DNA of 64,000 nt from Henckelia pumila (GCF_033568475.1 NW_027331833.1:4898001-4962000); one strand, 5' to 3'; counted from the stretch's first letter, positions 1-12,856 are shown. Notes: generated from the letters alone by a model not told the origin. Program-made: numbers and translations.

Positions 1-1382
1 ACTGAAATAACTTATTTATAATGCAGGCCACTAACACCTTAGGGCCCATTAGTCATAAGCTGGGGCCCGACAAGCAAAGCCCGCTCGTTCAGAAATTAAT
101 ATAAAATTCATCGTGACTCCGATTGATGAAACGATTTCACCAATGTGCACAGAAACCATTTCTGCACGTTTTAAAGTCAAAATAAATTTTCCTGAATCCG
201 AATTCAGTGGTTTCCAAAAATGTCCATCCCTATGTCATTTTAGGAAATCCTACTCCCTTACTCTTATTTAAGAAGTCCAACTCCTTAGTTCATTAAATTT
301 AACTCTTTAAATTTAACTATCTCAACGGGGATTAAAACTCCATTACACTGTGTGACCCTCAATGGTTCAGGGATACAGCTAGCCGTGGGCTCACAACTCC
401 TTGTGACTCGGAACAACACTTTCCAACTTGCCCAACGAATCATGGTAAAGCGCCTAGCAACATCGCCCCATGATTCCCTAGGTATCACTGATAGTGCCTA
501 CAAGAACCAGTAGATTTTGGTTAACGTACAGTACGGTCCCTTCATCCATATATCCCGATCGAATCAACAACCATTGGTATATCGAGAGTCGCTCAAGATT
601 CGATAACTATGCAATACATCTTGAAGATCAAATTAGTGACATCGCATGTGCTACTAAGAAACCATTTCTTAAATCACATCAAGTACTCTGGCCAGAGATT
701 TGTCACACTAATATCTCCTCAGATCGCATAGGATATCCACACTCGCAAGTATGTGGTGAATCCTTGACAACAATGCATTGACTCCTATATGTGTCGTAAC
801 TGTACCCAATCTCGACACCTGATGACCCCCTCAGAGTCGGTAAACGAGTCAAAGCACAGTACTAGCATATAGAGTCTCCATGATGTTTCAAGTCGTAAGG
901 ACTAATGGTGTACAACCAAAACCGCGGACTTTATCCACTCGATAAGTGATAACCACTTGGAAAGTCCGGATAGGGTAGTTCGACTATTCATCCTATGAAT
1001 ATCCATTTGCATGCTTCGAACATCTCCATGTTCCCTACCAATGAAACGTGGTACTCCGCATCGCAAATGCTAGTCTCAAACTCGAGCGATCCTTATCCTT
1101 ATTATCGGACGGCTCAATCGACTAGGAACGGTTTTAGAATATACAGTGACTATAAGATGTATTTCATGATAGACATCTCCATGTTCTACCACATCTTACA
1201 TACACTATAGTATATTCAAGGTCTTTATCAAAACAACAATAGTATATCATAATATAACAATATGAAGTAATATAAAGTCATTGCCATAAAAGTGTAAATA
1301 ATATTAAACAAAAGATTGTTTATACAAAGAGTCAACAAAGCCCATAGCCACACAGTTGGCTTACTGGGCACCCACTCTTACA
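1..1382 (-). repeat. 3' LTR of the copia element (partial)
   Basis: Direct copy of 7788-9169. It lacks the first part of the repeat because the window starts inside it. It ends in CTTACA, the reverse complement of the TGTAAG start of the element. Short open frames inside it (for example 494-781) occur identically in the other LTR and are not genes. Confidence 0.95.
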
Positions 1383-1396
1383 ATCTCCCACTTGCC
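1383..1396 (-). promoter_or_regulatory. polypurine tract of the copia element
   Basis: On the minus strand the bases just upstream of the 3' LTR read as a purine-rich run (GGGCAAGTGGGAGAT), the primer for plus-strand DNA synthesis. It lies between the end of the pol frame (stop at 1397) and the LTR. Confidence 0.8.
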
Positions 1397-4300
1397 CTAT
1401 AGCCAACTAGTCATACTACGTAGACCCATTGCTTCGCGATGTTTGTCAAACAATGGTCCTGGCAAAGGCTTAGTAAGTGGATCAGCGATATTGTCTGCAG
1501 AGGCCACTCGTTCGACACTGATGTCTCATCTTTCCACAATCTCCCGGATTATGTGGTATTTCCTCAGTACGTGTTTGGATCTTTGATGAGACCTTGGTTC
1601 CTTTGCTTGAGCAACGGCACCCGTGTTGTCGCAGTACACCGGGACTGGACCAACAAATTCAGGAATGACGCCCAACTCTTGGACGAAATTCCTCATCCAA
1701 ACGGCCTCTTTAGCAGCAGCTGATGCTGCAATGTATTCAGCCTCAGTGGTGGAATCCGCTGTGGTGTCCTGCTTGGAACTCTTCCAAGAGACAGCACCGC
1801 CATTGAGCATGAACACAAATCCAGAGGTTGACTTCGAGTCATCCACATCACTTTGGAAGCTAGAGTCGGTATAGCCTTCCAGTTTGAGTTCTCGTCCTCC
1901 ATAAACCATGAACATATTCTTAGTCCTTCGCAAGTACTTAAGAATGTCCTTCACGGCTTTCCAATGCATCTGACCAGGATTAGACTGATATCTGCTCGTG
2001 ACACTCAGAGCAAATGCTACATCCGGTCTGGTAGATATCATCCCATACATGATACTACCTATAGCTGACGCATATGGTACATGTGTCATATTCTCTATCT
2101 CTGCATCAGTCTTGGGACACATAGACTTGGATAGAGAAACTCCATGACACATGGGTAGATGTCCTCTCTTGGACCCATCCATTGAAAACCGTTTCAATAT
2201 GGTATCGATGTAGGTTGATTGAGTGAGTCCTATCATTCTCTTAAATCTATCCCTATAGATCTGTATCCCAAGAATGTAGGATGCCTCACCCAAATCCTTC
2301 ATCGAAAATCTACCTGATAACCATATCTTTGTTGACTGCAACATCCCTACATCATTCCCAATGAGTAGGATGTCATCAACATAAAGTACTAAGAATGTCA
2401 CCGCATCCTTAACTACTTTCTTGTACACGCAAGGTTCCTCCGGGTTCTTGATGAAACCAAAATCTTTTATTGTTTCATCAAATTTCTGGTTCCAACTTCT
2501 TGATGCTTGTTTTAGACCATAAATTGATCTCTGAAGCTTGCATACCTTATGCTCGCTTCCCATGGATGTGTACCCCTCAGGCTGCTTCATATAGATTTCT
2601 TCCTTAATGTCTCCATTAAGAAAAGCAGTCTTCACATCCATTTGCCATATCTCATAGTCATACCATGCAGTTATGGCAATAAGGATTCTTATGGATTTGA
2701 ACATTGCAACTGGTGAAAAGGTTTCGTCATAGTCAACTCCTTGCCTTTGAGTATAACCTTTAGCCACCAATCGCGCCTTGTAGGTCAATACCTTACCATC
2801 AGGCCCAAGCTTTCTTTTGTAGATCCATTTACACCCTATTGGAACAATTCCATCGGGAGGATCCACTAAAGACCAGACTTGGTTAGTATGCATCGAATCC
2901 AATTCTGATTGCATAGCTTCAAGCCATAAATTCGAATCCGCATCAGAAATTGCTTCCTTGAAGCTTCTTGGATCACATCCAATGTCGGGTTCATCTTGAC
3001 CCTCTTCAAGAAGAAGACCATATCGAACTGGAGGTCTAGAAGTCCTCTCGGATCTTCTAGGTGCAGGCGTGTCCAGCAATGGTTCCTGAGGTGTGGGATC
3101 GTTATTTTGTATTTCGGGTTCTTCTCGAACTTCTTCGAGTTCCATCATCTCGCCTTTCTTATCCAATAAGAACTCCTTCTCCAAGAAGGTGGCATTCCGT
3201 GAAACAAACACCTTTGTTTCAGCAGGATAATAGAAATAATATCCGATTGAATTCTTCGGATATCCCACAAAATAACACAAGCTGGATCGACTATCCAACT
3301 TATCTCCCACTGTCCGCTTCACGTAAGCAGGACATCCCCAAATCCTCAAGTACGAATACTTAGGAGCTTTGCCATTCCATAACTCGTATGGTGTTTTGTC
3401 CACTGCTTTAGTGTGGACGTTGTTCAACAACAATACCGCCGTTTCAAGCGCATAGCCCCAAAACGAAGGTGGAAGCTCAGTGAAGCTCATCATAGATCGA
3501 ACCATGTCCAACAAAGTTCGATTACGACGCTCCGATACACCATTAAGCTGTTGTGTCATAGGAGGAGTCCACTGAGAGAGAATCCCATTCTCTTTCAGAT
3601 AGTCCAAAAACTCGGTACTCAAGTATTCTCCACCTCGATCCGATCGAAGTGCTTTAATACTTTTACCTAGCTTGTTTTCTACTTCAGCCTTGAATTCTTT
3701 GAACTTTTCAAATGCTTCAGACTTATATTTCATTAAATATAATTACCCATACCTTGAATAATCATCAGTAAAGGTAATGAAGTAGGTGTGGCCATGTTGA
3801 GTCCCTACTCTAAATGGACCACAAACATCTGTATGGATCAAATCCAACAGATTTTGACTACGCTCAGGTTTCCCCTTAAAAGGGGATTTAGTCATTTTCC
3901 CTTTTAGGCAGGATTCACAAGTAGGTAGAGAGTTAATATCAGACATATCAAACATGCCCTCTCCCACTAGCTTGTTCATCCTCCTTGAGGAAATATGACC
4001 TAGTCTAGCGTGCCAAAGGTTTGCCGGGTTTTGACTATCGTTTTTCCTTTTGTTTGTTGTCGCCGGTTTGTCAATACAATTTACTGGAACGTCTTTTAGT
4101 TTTAAATTATATAGATCGTTTTCAAGTTGTCCATTTCCAATTAAACATTCATTCTTGTAAATACTGCAAATCCCATTCACAAAATTACAAGAATAACCAT
4201 CTCTATCAAGCATAGAAATAGAAATAATGTTTTTAATTAAATCTGGCACAAATAAAACATCTCTCAACAATAATTTAAAACCATTCTGCAAAATCAAACA

Positions 4301-5311
4301 AACATCTCCAATGGCCGTAGCTTCAACTCTGGAACCATTCCCGAGCCTCAGCTGGGTCTCACCCATTCTAAGCCTGCGACTTCTTGTCATCACCTGCAAA
4401 TCATTGCAAATGTGAGATCCACATCCGGTATCCAATACCCAAGAAGTTGTATTAAGTGACATGTTTATTTCGATATAGAACATACCCTTTGCAGTTCCCA
4501 ACTGCTCAAGATACTCCTTGCAGTTGCGCTTCCAATGACCCGGCTTCTTGCAGTAATGGCAAACATCCTTGGATTTTCCATCGTTTGAAGCCTTTGTCTT
4601 TTGCTTCTTCTCGGGTTCCACTTTCTTGGGTGGGGCAGAACGTTTCTTGCCCTTCATACTTGGCCCCTTCTTAGCAGAAGATGAGGAGCCCACCAAGAAA
4701 GCTGGCTTATCCTTCTTAAGTGTGGATTCATATGTAACGAGCATATTGACCATCTCTTCAAGGGTGGCCTCTATCTTGTTCATATTAAAATTTATCACGA
4801 ATCCATCAAATGAAGAAGGAAGAGATAGAAGCAGCAAGTCCACATTGAGTTCATGCTCCAACACCAAATCAAGGGTCGCTAACTTCTGTATGAGCCAAAT
4901 CACTCGTACCCCATGATCACGGACCGAAGTCCCTTCACGCATGCGGCACGTCATCAACTCCTTAACAGTAGAGAACCTTTCAGCCCTCGACTGAGCCCCA
5001 AAAAGTTCCTTGAGTTGCGTGTGAATGTCAGCAGCATTCACCGTGTCCTCAAATCGCCTCTGGAGTTCATCAGACATCGAGGCTTGCATATAGCATTTGG
5101 TCTTGATGTCATGGTCGCACCATGCATCAAGTTTGGCCAATTCCTCCGGACTTATGTCAGCTGGTGCTTCCTTCGGAGGTGCTTTCTCTAACACGTAGAG
5201 CATTTTCTCCGAAGTTAAGACAATCTTCAACTTCCGGAACCATTCCGTATAGTTGGCGCCAGTCAGCTTGTTTTGTTCGAGGATCGAGAATAAAGGATTT
5301 CGCGAATTCAT
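1397..5311 (-). pseudogene. copia gag-pol polyprotein, open except for two nonsense codons
   Basis: The polyprotein makes the particle, protease, integrase, reverse transcriptase and RNase H. I place the start at the Met codon 5311-5309, which begins a typical copia gag (MNSRNPLF). In order from the N end: gag; CCHC zinc knuckle (C-x2-C-x4-H-x4-C, about 4516-4566); protease with LDTG (about 4425); HHCC integrase zinc finger (about 3880-4040) and DDE core spanning 3800-3500; reverse transcriptase with YVDD (about 2365-2380); RNase H (about 1560-1880). One frame runs through all of this. It is broken by TAA at 3743-3745 in the integrase core and TGA at 1526-1528 near the C end; the same frame then continues to a natural TAG at 1397-1399. 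Both breaks look like single-base changes of sense codons. This copy cannot make a full polyprotein unless the stops are read through. Confidence 0.93.
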
Positions 5312-5499
5312 TGTATGAAATACTGAAAAGGAAAAACAGACATATATCAATGATTGTTTAACAATTTACTAAGACATAAAATAGGCGAATTTAATTTTAT
5401 GAATCTCACTCTCACTATTTTAACGATTTCACCACCCTCTAGTGAAAACGGGAAACTTTTTCCTTAGTGAGAACATGGAGTCCAATTGACAAACTTATG

Positions 5500-5800
5500 G
5501 TCCCGAATAATATCAGCCAACCATAATTCTCAAAAGGTAGAGCCCAATTGCTTCCAAAGCAACCCCCATGTATTTACCTCATGTCCAATAAGGGCCCAAT
5601 AATATGACGCCGTTTAAAGTGACATGTCAAGATGACCCATCAATATTAAGTTGTGATGGACGGTCGCCATGTGGATCCCCCAATAATATGAGCCGATCCC
5701 ATGGGAGTTCCACCCAACTTACAACATTTGTCGATCCAATGTACAGCTTTCCGACGGACGGGCCCCCCCAATAATATGAGCCGGACCGTATCCGCGGGTA
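5500..5800. repeat. degenerate ~90-bp repeat, CCAATAATATGA motif
   Basis: The motif CCCAATAATATGA or close variants occurs near 5503, 5587, 5679 and 5768, each followed by a GCC-containing stretch. Spacing is 84-92 bp. Confidence 0.6.
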
Positions 5801-6825
5801 GCATCACATACATTGACCGTTGATGGAAGGTAGGAACATTTAAACAATATTTAAATTTCCTTTATTTATCTTGATATAAATTTTAAATCATATTTAAAAT
5901 GAGGGATTTTTATTTATAAAAATATTTGTCTCATCATATTTAATTTATTGCATGCATTGCCGGATTCACGCAATTTATGTCTAAACATGCATACAATCAT
6001 AATATCACATATTATATAGGATGATCGATTCCATTTCTAATTGACCCGTGGTTGCCAATCACGGGTCTTAGTCCAATCCTAGGTAATATGCAGTATGCAA
6101 ATGCAATCCTATTACATATGCTTCCAATTTACATTTCTTCAGTCTTCATTGTCTGCTGGGCCCACCATCTTCAAATCTTGATCTCCCACTAAATCTAATG
6201 TATTTACAATTAAATAACAATGACAAGTAGGGGATACATTTTTAGGGGGTGGGAACGGGCTATAAACCAAGCCCACTTTTATTACATATGACATTCATAT
6301 CGGGCCATAAACCAGGCCCATTAATAAAACCAACAACAATAAAGACAAAATGTAAATTCCTAACATACACCTACAAAATTGGTCATGGCAATCGATCATC
6401 CTTATCCAATAACATTTAATTCAAAATTAATTTATTGGATAACATGCTGTGGCAATTCAAATTTAAACAAGATAAAATCATATTTTATATATAAAATCAC
6501 ATTTCACATATAAAATCATTTTTTATCTCCATATCAAATAAAATCATATTTTATCTATAAAATCCAATTTTACAAATAAAATCATATTTTATCTAATATA
6601 TCATAAGATCATATCTTATCATCAATTGTACCAAAATAATTGATTTCAAAATTCAATTTACGGATAAAATATTAAAATTTTCCAAAAATTCAAATTTATC
6701 CAAAATCAATTTTAAAATTTACGGACTCGAACAATTCGATCCGAAATCTCGTGAACCAATCAAAAACAATTTTTGACCGGACCAAAAATAAAATTTTAAA
6801 TATTAAAATTAAAATATAATTTTTC

Positions 6826-7195
6826 CCGCGGGCCGCCCGGGACACTCCCGGGCCGGCCCGCACCCGGGGCGCGGGCCGGGGGCAGCCCGGCTGCCCCCTT
6901 AGGGCAGCAACGTTTGCTGCCCTGGCGGCGCCTGGCGCCGCCGCTGGCGGCGCCGTGCGTCGCCCTGGGCGGCGCCGAGCGCCGCCCCTGGGCGGCGCTG
7001 TGCGCCGCCCTGGGCAGCGCCGAGCGCTGCCCTGCGCTGCCCTGGGCAGCGCCGTGCGCCGCCCTGGGCGGCGACGGTCGCCGCCCTGGGCGGCGCCGTG
7101 CGCCACCTTTGGGCGGCGCCGTGCGCCGCCCGGGGCAGCAACAATTGCTGCCCCACCGGGCAGCGATCCAATCGCTGCCCGGGTTTTGCCCCGGA
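6826..7195. repeat. GC-rich self-complementary array
   Basis: An almost pure G/C block made of variants of GCCCTGGGCGGCGCCGTGCGCC sits in an otherwise AT-rich leader. The unit is itself nearly palindromic, so RNA from either strand would fold strongly. Several reading frames stay open through it in all directions; that follows from base composition and is not evidence for a protein. Confidence 0.85.
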
Positions 7196-7291
7196 AAAAA
7201 ATTTTTTATTTAAAAATATTTATTTTGTTTCATAAACCGAGACTCAAAAATTTTGTACAATTGATTAATTCAATCGATTGATCTGAGCAAC

Positions 7292-7306
7292 CTGGCTTTG
7301 ATACCA
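7292..7306 (-). promoter_or_regulatory. primer binding site of the copia element
   Basis: On minus, GTGGTATCAAAGCC follows the LTR end directly. This is the usual initiator-Met-tRNA type primer site of plant copia elements. Confidence 0.85.
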
Positions 7307-7307
7307 C

Positions 7308-9169
7308 TGTTGGAAAACTGGCGAGTTCCCAGACCAATTACGATTGATACCCGGTGCAGCGGAAGTTTAAAAATTTTCATGGAACGTTTCCATGGTATGG
7401 GTATCAACCGTTCATCGATTGAATTACGTGTGTGTAAAATTTAAATAACAATTAAATAAATTTTACCTCAAATCTCGCAACGAGATTAATGGACACCAAC
7501 AGAACAATTCTGCTCTTGTTGTCTCTCCCTGGAACCGATGAACGCCTTCAATCAGGTCCACGAACAGAGGTTTAATCCCTCTGATAGATTGCACTAGAAA
7601 ATCTATCAGAAGTTTTCTGCGAAGAGAATACACGAATCTGATTCGTTATTCCTTACTGCGATTCAAAATCACAGACCGGAATTTTCTCGGGCAGAGCAAG
7701 GAAGGGGACGGCCGATTATCACTTTGAGAGGCTAGGGTTTTCGAAATTTGCTCTCAAAATTTATGACCTGTTGTGTGTAATTTCTGTACTGAAATAACTT
7801 ATTTATAATGCAGGCCACTAACACCTTAGGGCCCATTAGTCATAAGCTGGGGCCCGACAAGCAAAGCCCGCTCGTTCAGAAATTAATATAAAATTCATCG
7901 TGACTCCGATTGATGAAACGATTTCACCAATGTGCACAGAAACCATTTCTGCACGTTTTAAAGTCAAAATAAATTTTCCTGAATCCGAATTCAGTGGTTT
8001 CCAAAAATGTCCATCCCTATGTCATTTTAGGAAATCCTACTCCCTTACTCTTATTTAAGAAGTCCAACTCCTTAGTTCATTAAATTTAACTCTTTAAATT
8101 TAACTATCTCAACGGGGATTAAAACTCCATTACACTGTGTGACCCTCAATGGTTCAGGGATACAGCTAGCCGTGGGCTCACAACTCCTTGTGACTCGGAA
8201 CAACACTTTCCAACTTGCCCAACGAATCATGGTAAAGCGCCTAGCAACATCGCCCCATGATTCCCTAGGTATCACTGATAGTGCCTACAAGAACCAGTAG
8301 ATTTTGGTTAACGTACAGTACGGTCCCTTCATCCATATATCCCGATCGAATCAACAACCATTGGTATATCGAGAGTCGCTCAAGATTCGATAACTATGCA
8401 ATACATCTTGAAGATCAAATTAGTGACATCGCATGTGCTACTAAGAAACCATTTCTTAAATCACATCAAGTACTCTGGCCAGAGATTTGTCACACTAATA
8501 TCTCCTCAGATCGCATAGGATATCCACACTCGCAAGTATGTGGTGAATCCTTGACAACAATGCATTGACTCCTATATGTGTCGTAACTGTACCCAATCTC
8601 GACACCTGATGACCCCCTCAGAGTCGGTAAACGAGTCAAAGCACAGTACTAGCATATAGAGTCTCCATGATGTTTCAAGTCGTAAGGACTAATGGTGTAC
8701 AACCAAAACCGCGGACTTTATCCACTCGATAAGTGATAACCACTTGGAAAGTCCGGATAGGGTAGTTCGACTATTCATCCTATGAATATCCATTTGCATG
8801 CTTCGAACATCTCCATGTTCCCTACCAATGAAACGTGGTACTCCGCATCGCAAATGCTAGTCTCAAACTCGAGCGATCCTTATCCTTATTATCGGACGGC
8901 TCAATCGACTAGGAACGGTTTTAGAATATACAGTGACTATAAGATGTATTTCATGATAGACATCTCCATGTTCTACCACATCTTACATACACTATAGTAT
9001 ATTCAAGGTCTTTATCAAAACAACAATAGTATATCATAATATAACAATATGAAGTAATATAAAGTCATTGCCATAAAAGTGTAAATAATATTAAACAAAA
9101 GATTGTTTATACAAAGAGTCAACAAAGCCCATAGCCACACAGTTGGCTTACTGGGCACCCACTCTTACA
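7308..9169 (-). repeat. 5' LTR of the copia element (complete, 1862 bp)
   Basis: Begins TGTTGGAAAACTGG and ends CACTCTTACA on the plus strand, so it has TG...CA ends. From 7788 on it matches 1-1382 without a visible difference or indel. Confidence 0.93.
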
Positions 9170-9558
9170 TTACACTGTCTACGATGTTAGACCGAGTTAA
9201 GGGTTCTAGTAACAGAATTGATCGTACTTCAACCCAAGACGATTAGATATGTTCTATGTGTCTAAGTGAAGGAAACAGACGTGATGTTCTTCCTATGTAT
9301 TTTAATCAGTCAAGACAGAGTCTGATATGATTCTGAGCTATACCGAATATGTGATAGATCCTTGACTGAGCAAAAGTACAAAAGAAAATAGACACAGAAT
9401 GAAGAGATAAACTGTAAAGAGATATTGAAGTGAAAAAAAAAAGTCTGAGATAGATGATCGAAGTGAGAATTACTTCGGATAATCATTTAGTTTATCAGAT
9501 TTGATATTCCGATTGAATGTGATTTCGAGGACGAAATCATTTCTTAGAGGGGAGGAAA
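9170..9558 (+). mobile_element. 3' end of a plus-strand Ty3/gypsy body, with polypurine tract
   Basis: The bases before 9559 include GATTTCGAGGACGAAATCA, then AGAGGGGAGGAAA, the standard ending of chromovirus-type (Del/Tekay) gypsy elements: a conserved post-pol motif and polypurine tract just before the LTR. No coding frame is recognisable in this short piece. The rest of the body was displaced to the left by the copia insertion and is outside the window. Confidence 0.8.
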
Positions 9559-12102
9559 TGTAAGGCCCTAAAATATTAAGTTATTAATTATGGAATTTGA
9601 TATTTAAATTCTATAATTTAGGAAAATATCAATTGGATAATTTATGAAAATTAGAGATTTAAATTTCGAGCTGGAAATATTTAATTTGAGAATTTACGGA
9701 TTTTGAGATTTAAATTCCGGGATTCTTAAATTAAAATATGGAAATATTTGAATTGGATATTTATGGAATTTAAGAATTAAATTCCGAGTTCCGAGAATGA
9801 AAGAGAATGCAATGAGATGGTGAAATCCGAGAAAGGACCAATTTGCAAATATAAAGAAGTGCAAGGACTAAAATGCGATAAAGTCCAAAATTATTTCATT
9901 TTGATCCGAGATGATTTAATTTGAGAATATTTAGAGTTTTGAATTAAATTCTTATATTCTTAAATTATTTAGGATTGAAATTGAATTAAATCGTTTGTCC
10001 GAGTACTAGTTTGCAAATAAGCCAAAGTTGAGGGACCAAAATGCAATTTCCTTGCAAGTGGCCCTTTATACGTGTGATATGCTTAACATTTCATCAGAAT
10101 AGTCATCCCTATCAGCAGCAAGTCGAGAGAAAGGAAAAGAGAAAGGTTGAAGCCATTTTCAACTTTCAAACCTTGATATCTTGTGATCCGGTTATCCGAT
10201 TTCAATTTTAAAAATAGCGCTGCGATCCTTGAGACGAGAGATTCGATTAGACGTAAGTATTTTTATATTTTCAGCATGTTTTTAAGTTTGGAAGTTGGAG
10301 AAATCAGAATCGAAGCATGCATATGTGTTTTGAGTGTATATTCTTTACCGTATCGAAGTTGGATCGAAGAATGGATGTCGTTTACAATTGTTATGAATTT
10401 TCAGCAATCATTCGAACCCTTGTACATCTTATAGACTAAGATTTTGATGTAATCTTGCTGGTTTTATGTGATATATGCTGATATGAGATTGATATTCGAG
10501 TTCGATATTGTTTCGGTTACCGATTTTATACCGTTATGCCGTCGGTTCAAGACTTTGATCATGTTTGAATTACGGATGTTTGAACTGAGTTAGATATGAG
10601 TTTTTTGCTGTTATATGCAGCATATTTACACTTCATATCAGATTGAATTTGAATATTTTGAGTTCGAGAAGTTATATTTCGAATCGGCAAAGAATTGAGC
10701 AAAGTTGCAACTAGTTTTGCCTTGAAGTTTGAGATGTGATTGAGCAGATTTTTATGTGAGTTTGTAGCTGATATAAATAGCTTGATATGCTATATTTCAG
10801 ATTTGTAAAGAAGATATTCGGACTCCAGACTTTATCATTTGAGAAACGAGATCGAATAGCTCAAGGTTGAAGTTATGCTACCTTGATGATGAGATGATGA
10901 ACTTGAGCAAGTTTGATTGCTATTCTTTGATGTAGGTTGTTCAGATTTGAAGCAACTACGACTCAACGAAACGAAAGGTATAAGATGACATTGAGAGTCA
11001 GGGATTCGATACTCAAGAATGATGCTACTTGAGTTATCCCGAACAAATCACATACTTGTTTATATACTTGTTCTTGAGGTAGAACGTATGTTATTGTCGA
11101 TCCATCACAGGTACTGGATCTTTATTTCTTATGATATGATATGATTTGATATTGAATTGATTATAATGCCAAGGTTAGATGGACCTTATTTTCGAGTCTG
11201 ATGAGACGACGATAGATGGATATCCATGTCAAGATCGGATACGAATCTTGATGGCAATCATTTGAGATGAATCAATTCTTGTTAGCACGCTATATAAATC
11301 TTTTGATTTGAAGTATGATTGGAAGTATTGATTTATATGTTTTGAATTGATTTAGATATGCGTTATATTATTCTATCCTTGATTTAAAATGGTTAGAGTT
11401 TACATATTTATATTTTAACGCATGTATATGTCTTTTATACTGGAAATCATATTCTCACCGGAGTTTATCCGGCTGTTGTTTTGTTTTGTATGCGTGCATG
11501 ATAACAGGTGGGGCAGGAGCTAGTCTGAGATAACAAGGGTAGCTCGGGAGAGAGATTTAGCATGTGTGGACTCGGGTTTTAGATGTTGTATTGCTGTCAC
11601 GAATTGAGTTGGAATCAAGTATAACATATTTATATACTTGTAGAACTTGTTGTATAGCTTGTTCCTTTGATAGCTTTTTTATCATTTGTTAATGTATAAA
11701 TGCATGACATGATGATTAGACTTGATTTATATATGTATACATGTTTTAGATTGGAAATAACATGTATTGGATTGATGAGTGGTAGTTAAGAATGCTTGGA
11801 ATCAGATTTTACAGCAAGAGCAATTCAGCAGATTTTTGAAGAGAGCATGCCCGCTCGATCGGTTGAATTTGACTGATCGAGCGAGGCCCTTTTTGGCTAA
11901 AACCCGAGACTTGCAATTTTGTGCTCGCTCGATCGGTTGAGTTTGACCGATCGAGCGAGGTGCAGGTTTTAAAAAAAAATTTGTTAAGCTCTTGGTTAAG
12001 CATTCTTTTATTGTTTGATTAATGTTTATTGATCCTTTATTAATTAATCATGTTTAGTGATTAATTGCTCCAAGATTTGATTAGCAACCCGAGGTCCCCA
12101 CA
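9559..12102 (+). repeat. 3' LTR of the plus-strand gypsy element
   Basis: Starts TGTAAGGCCC right after the polypurine tract. It ends near CCCGAGGTCCCCACA, where the sequence switches sharply to the minus-strand integrase of another element (end could be 12102 or 12105). Length about 2.5 kb. It contains a GTGGGGCAGGAGCTAG segment typical of this LTR group. The short open frame at 10183-10434 is not supported as a gene. Confidence 0.8.
11847..11966. repeat. two copies of an inverted repeat, CGCTCGATCGGT...ACTGATCGAGCG type
   Basis: Near 11851-11883 and 11929-11960 the same ~33-bp word occurs: GCTCGATCGGTTGA, a short spacer, then TGATCGAGC or TGACCGATCGAGC. Each copy can fold on itself. They lie in the last 260 bp of the LTR, followed by an A/T run. 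Confidence 0.75.
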
Positions 12103-12856
12103 ACACGTCTCCAAGTGATAGGTAGTACTAAGGCTCAGATTAGTGCCCAATGCTTTCTGGAAACTTTCCCAAAATCTGAAAGTAAATCTGGGATCTCTGT
12201 CCCTGACAATGCTCGCGAGTACACCATGAAATCGTACTATCTTTTTGATGTACAATATTGCCATATGATCAAAGGTGTAATATGGGTTATACGGGAGGAA
12301 GTACGCTGACTTGGTGAGTCTTTCCACCACTACCCAGATGGCGTCATAATTTCTCGAGGACAAAGTTAAATGTGTCATGAATTCCATCCTGATATGCTCC
12401 TATTTCCATTCAGGAATCAGCAGACTGAGAAGCAAACCTCCATGTTTCCCGTATTCATCCTTGACCTGCTGAAATACTAAACACCTGGATCACAAACTGA
12501 TATACATCAAGCTTCATGCCTTTGCACCAAAAATGAGTTCTCAAATCCATGTACATTTTCATGCTTCCCGGGTGGATAATTAGCTTTCTACGGTGATCCT
12601 GGGTTAAAATCTCATTTATCAACTCGCCATCTTCTGGTATCACAACTCTTCGTGACATGCATAGGGTGTCATCCTCCTGAAATTCAAAATCTGACATGTT
12701 TACTACGTTAGCTCGTATAGCTAACTTCTTCACCTTCAGGTCAGAAAACTGATCTTCTCTGATTTTGGTATACAACGCTGGTTCGGATAAGATTCTAGGT
12801 ACCGAATACTTTCCATACCCTTCTAGGGACGAAAATGAAATCATAGCGAGCAACAC
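12103..12856 (-). pseudogene. gypsy integrase fragment
   Basis: The frame 12856-12455 resembles the region after RNase H that leads into the integrase zinc finger; it includes a stretch ending in ILTQDHRRKLIIHPGSMKMY, close to the usual EAHSSPYSIHPGSTKMY block. The frame from 12387 holds VVERLTKSAYFLP, and then IVRDRDPRFTFRFWES with the second catalytic Asp. It stops at the HPQT-like motif, where LTR sequence begins. The two frames do not join without a shift. Confidence 0.85.

Larger units (their letters stand above)
5312..7307 (-). other. untranslated leader of the copia element
   Basis: About 2 kb lie between the primer binding site and gag, long for a copia element. No credible gene is present. 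It contains a set of ~90-bp degenerate repeats (5500-5800), AT-rich repeats based on AAAATCATATTTTAT (6470-6620), and a very GC-rich array (6826-7195). Confidence 0.75.
1..9169 (-). mobile_element. Ty1/copia LTR retrotransposon, young, left end cut by window
   Basis: Two long direct repeats (1-1382 and 7308-9169) flank a gag-pol region read on the minus strand. The order zinc knuckle, protease, integrase, reverse transcriptase, RNase H is the copia order. A primer binding site of the usual copia type (TGGTATCAAAGC on minus) lies directly inside the right LTR and a purine-rich tract directly inside the left one. LTR ends are TG...CA. The LTR stretches compared are identical and keep a constant offset of 7787, so insertion is recent. 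About 480 bp of the left LTR lie outside the window. The right flank begins TTACA at 9170; the matching target duplication is not visible. Confidence 0.95.

Noticed and set aside
285..1210. Small frames in the copia LTR (also 8072-8997)
   Set aside because: They recur identically in both LTRs, encode nothing recognisable, and lie in transcribed LTR sequence rather than in gene-like sequence.
6696..7281. Long Ala/Pro/Arg/Gly-rich frames in several phases on both strands
   Set aside because: They result from the GC-rich array, which lacks stop codons by composition. No start context or domain supports a protein.
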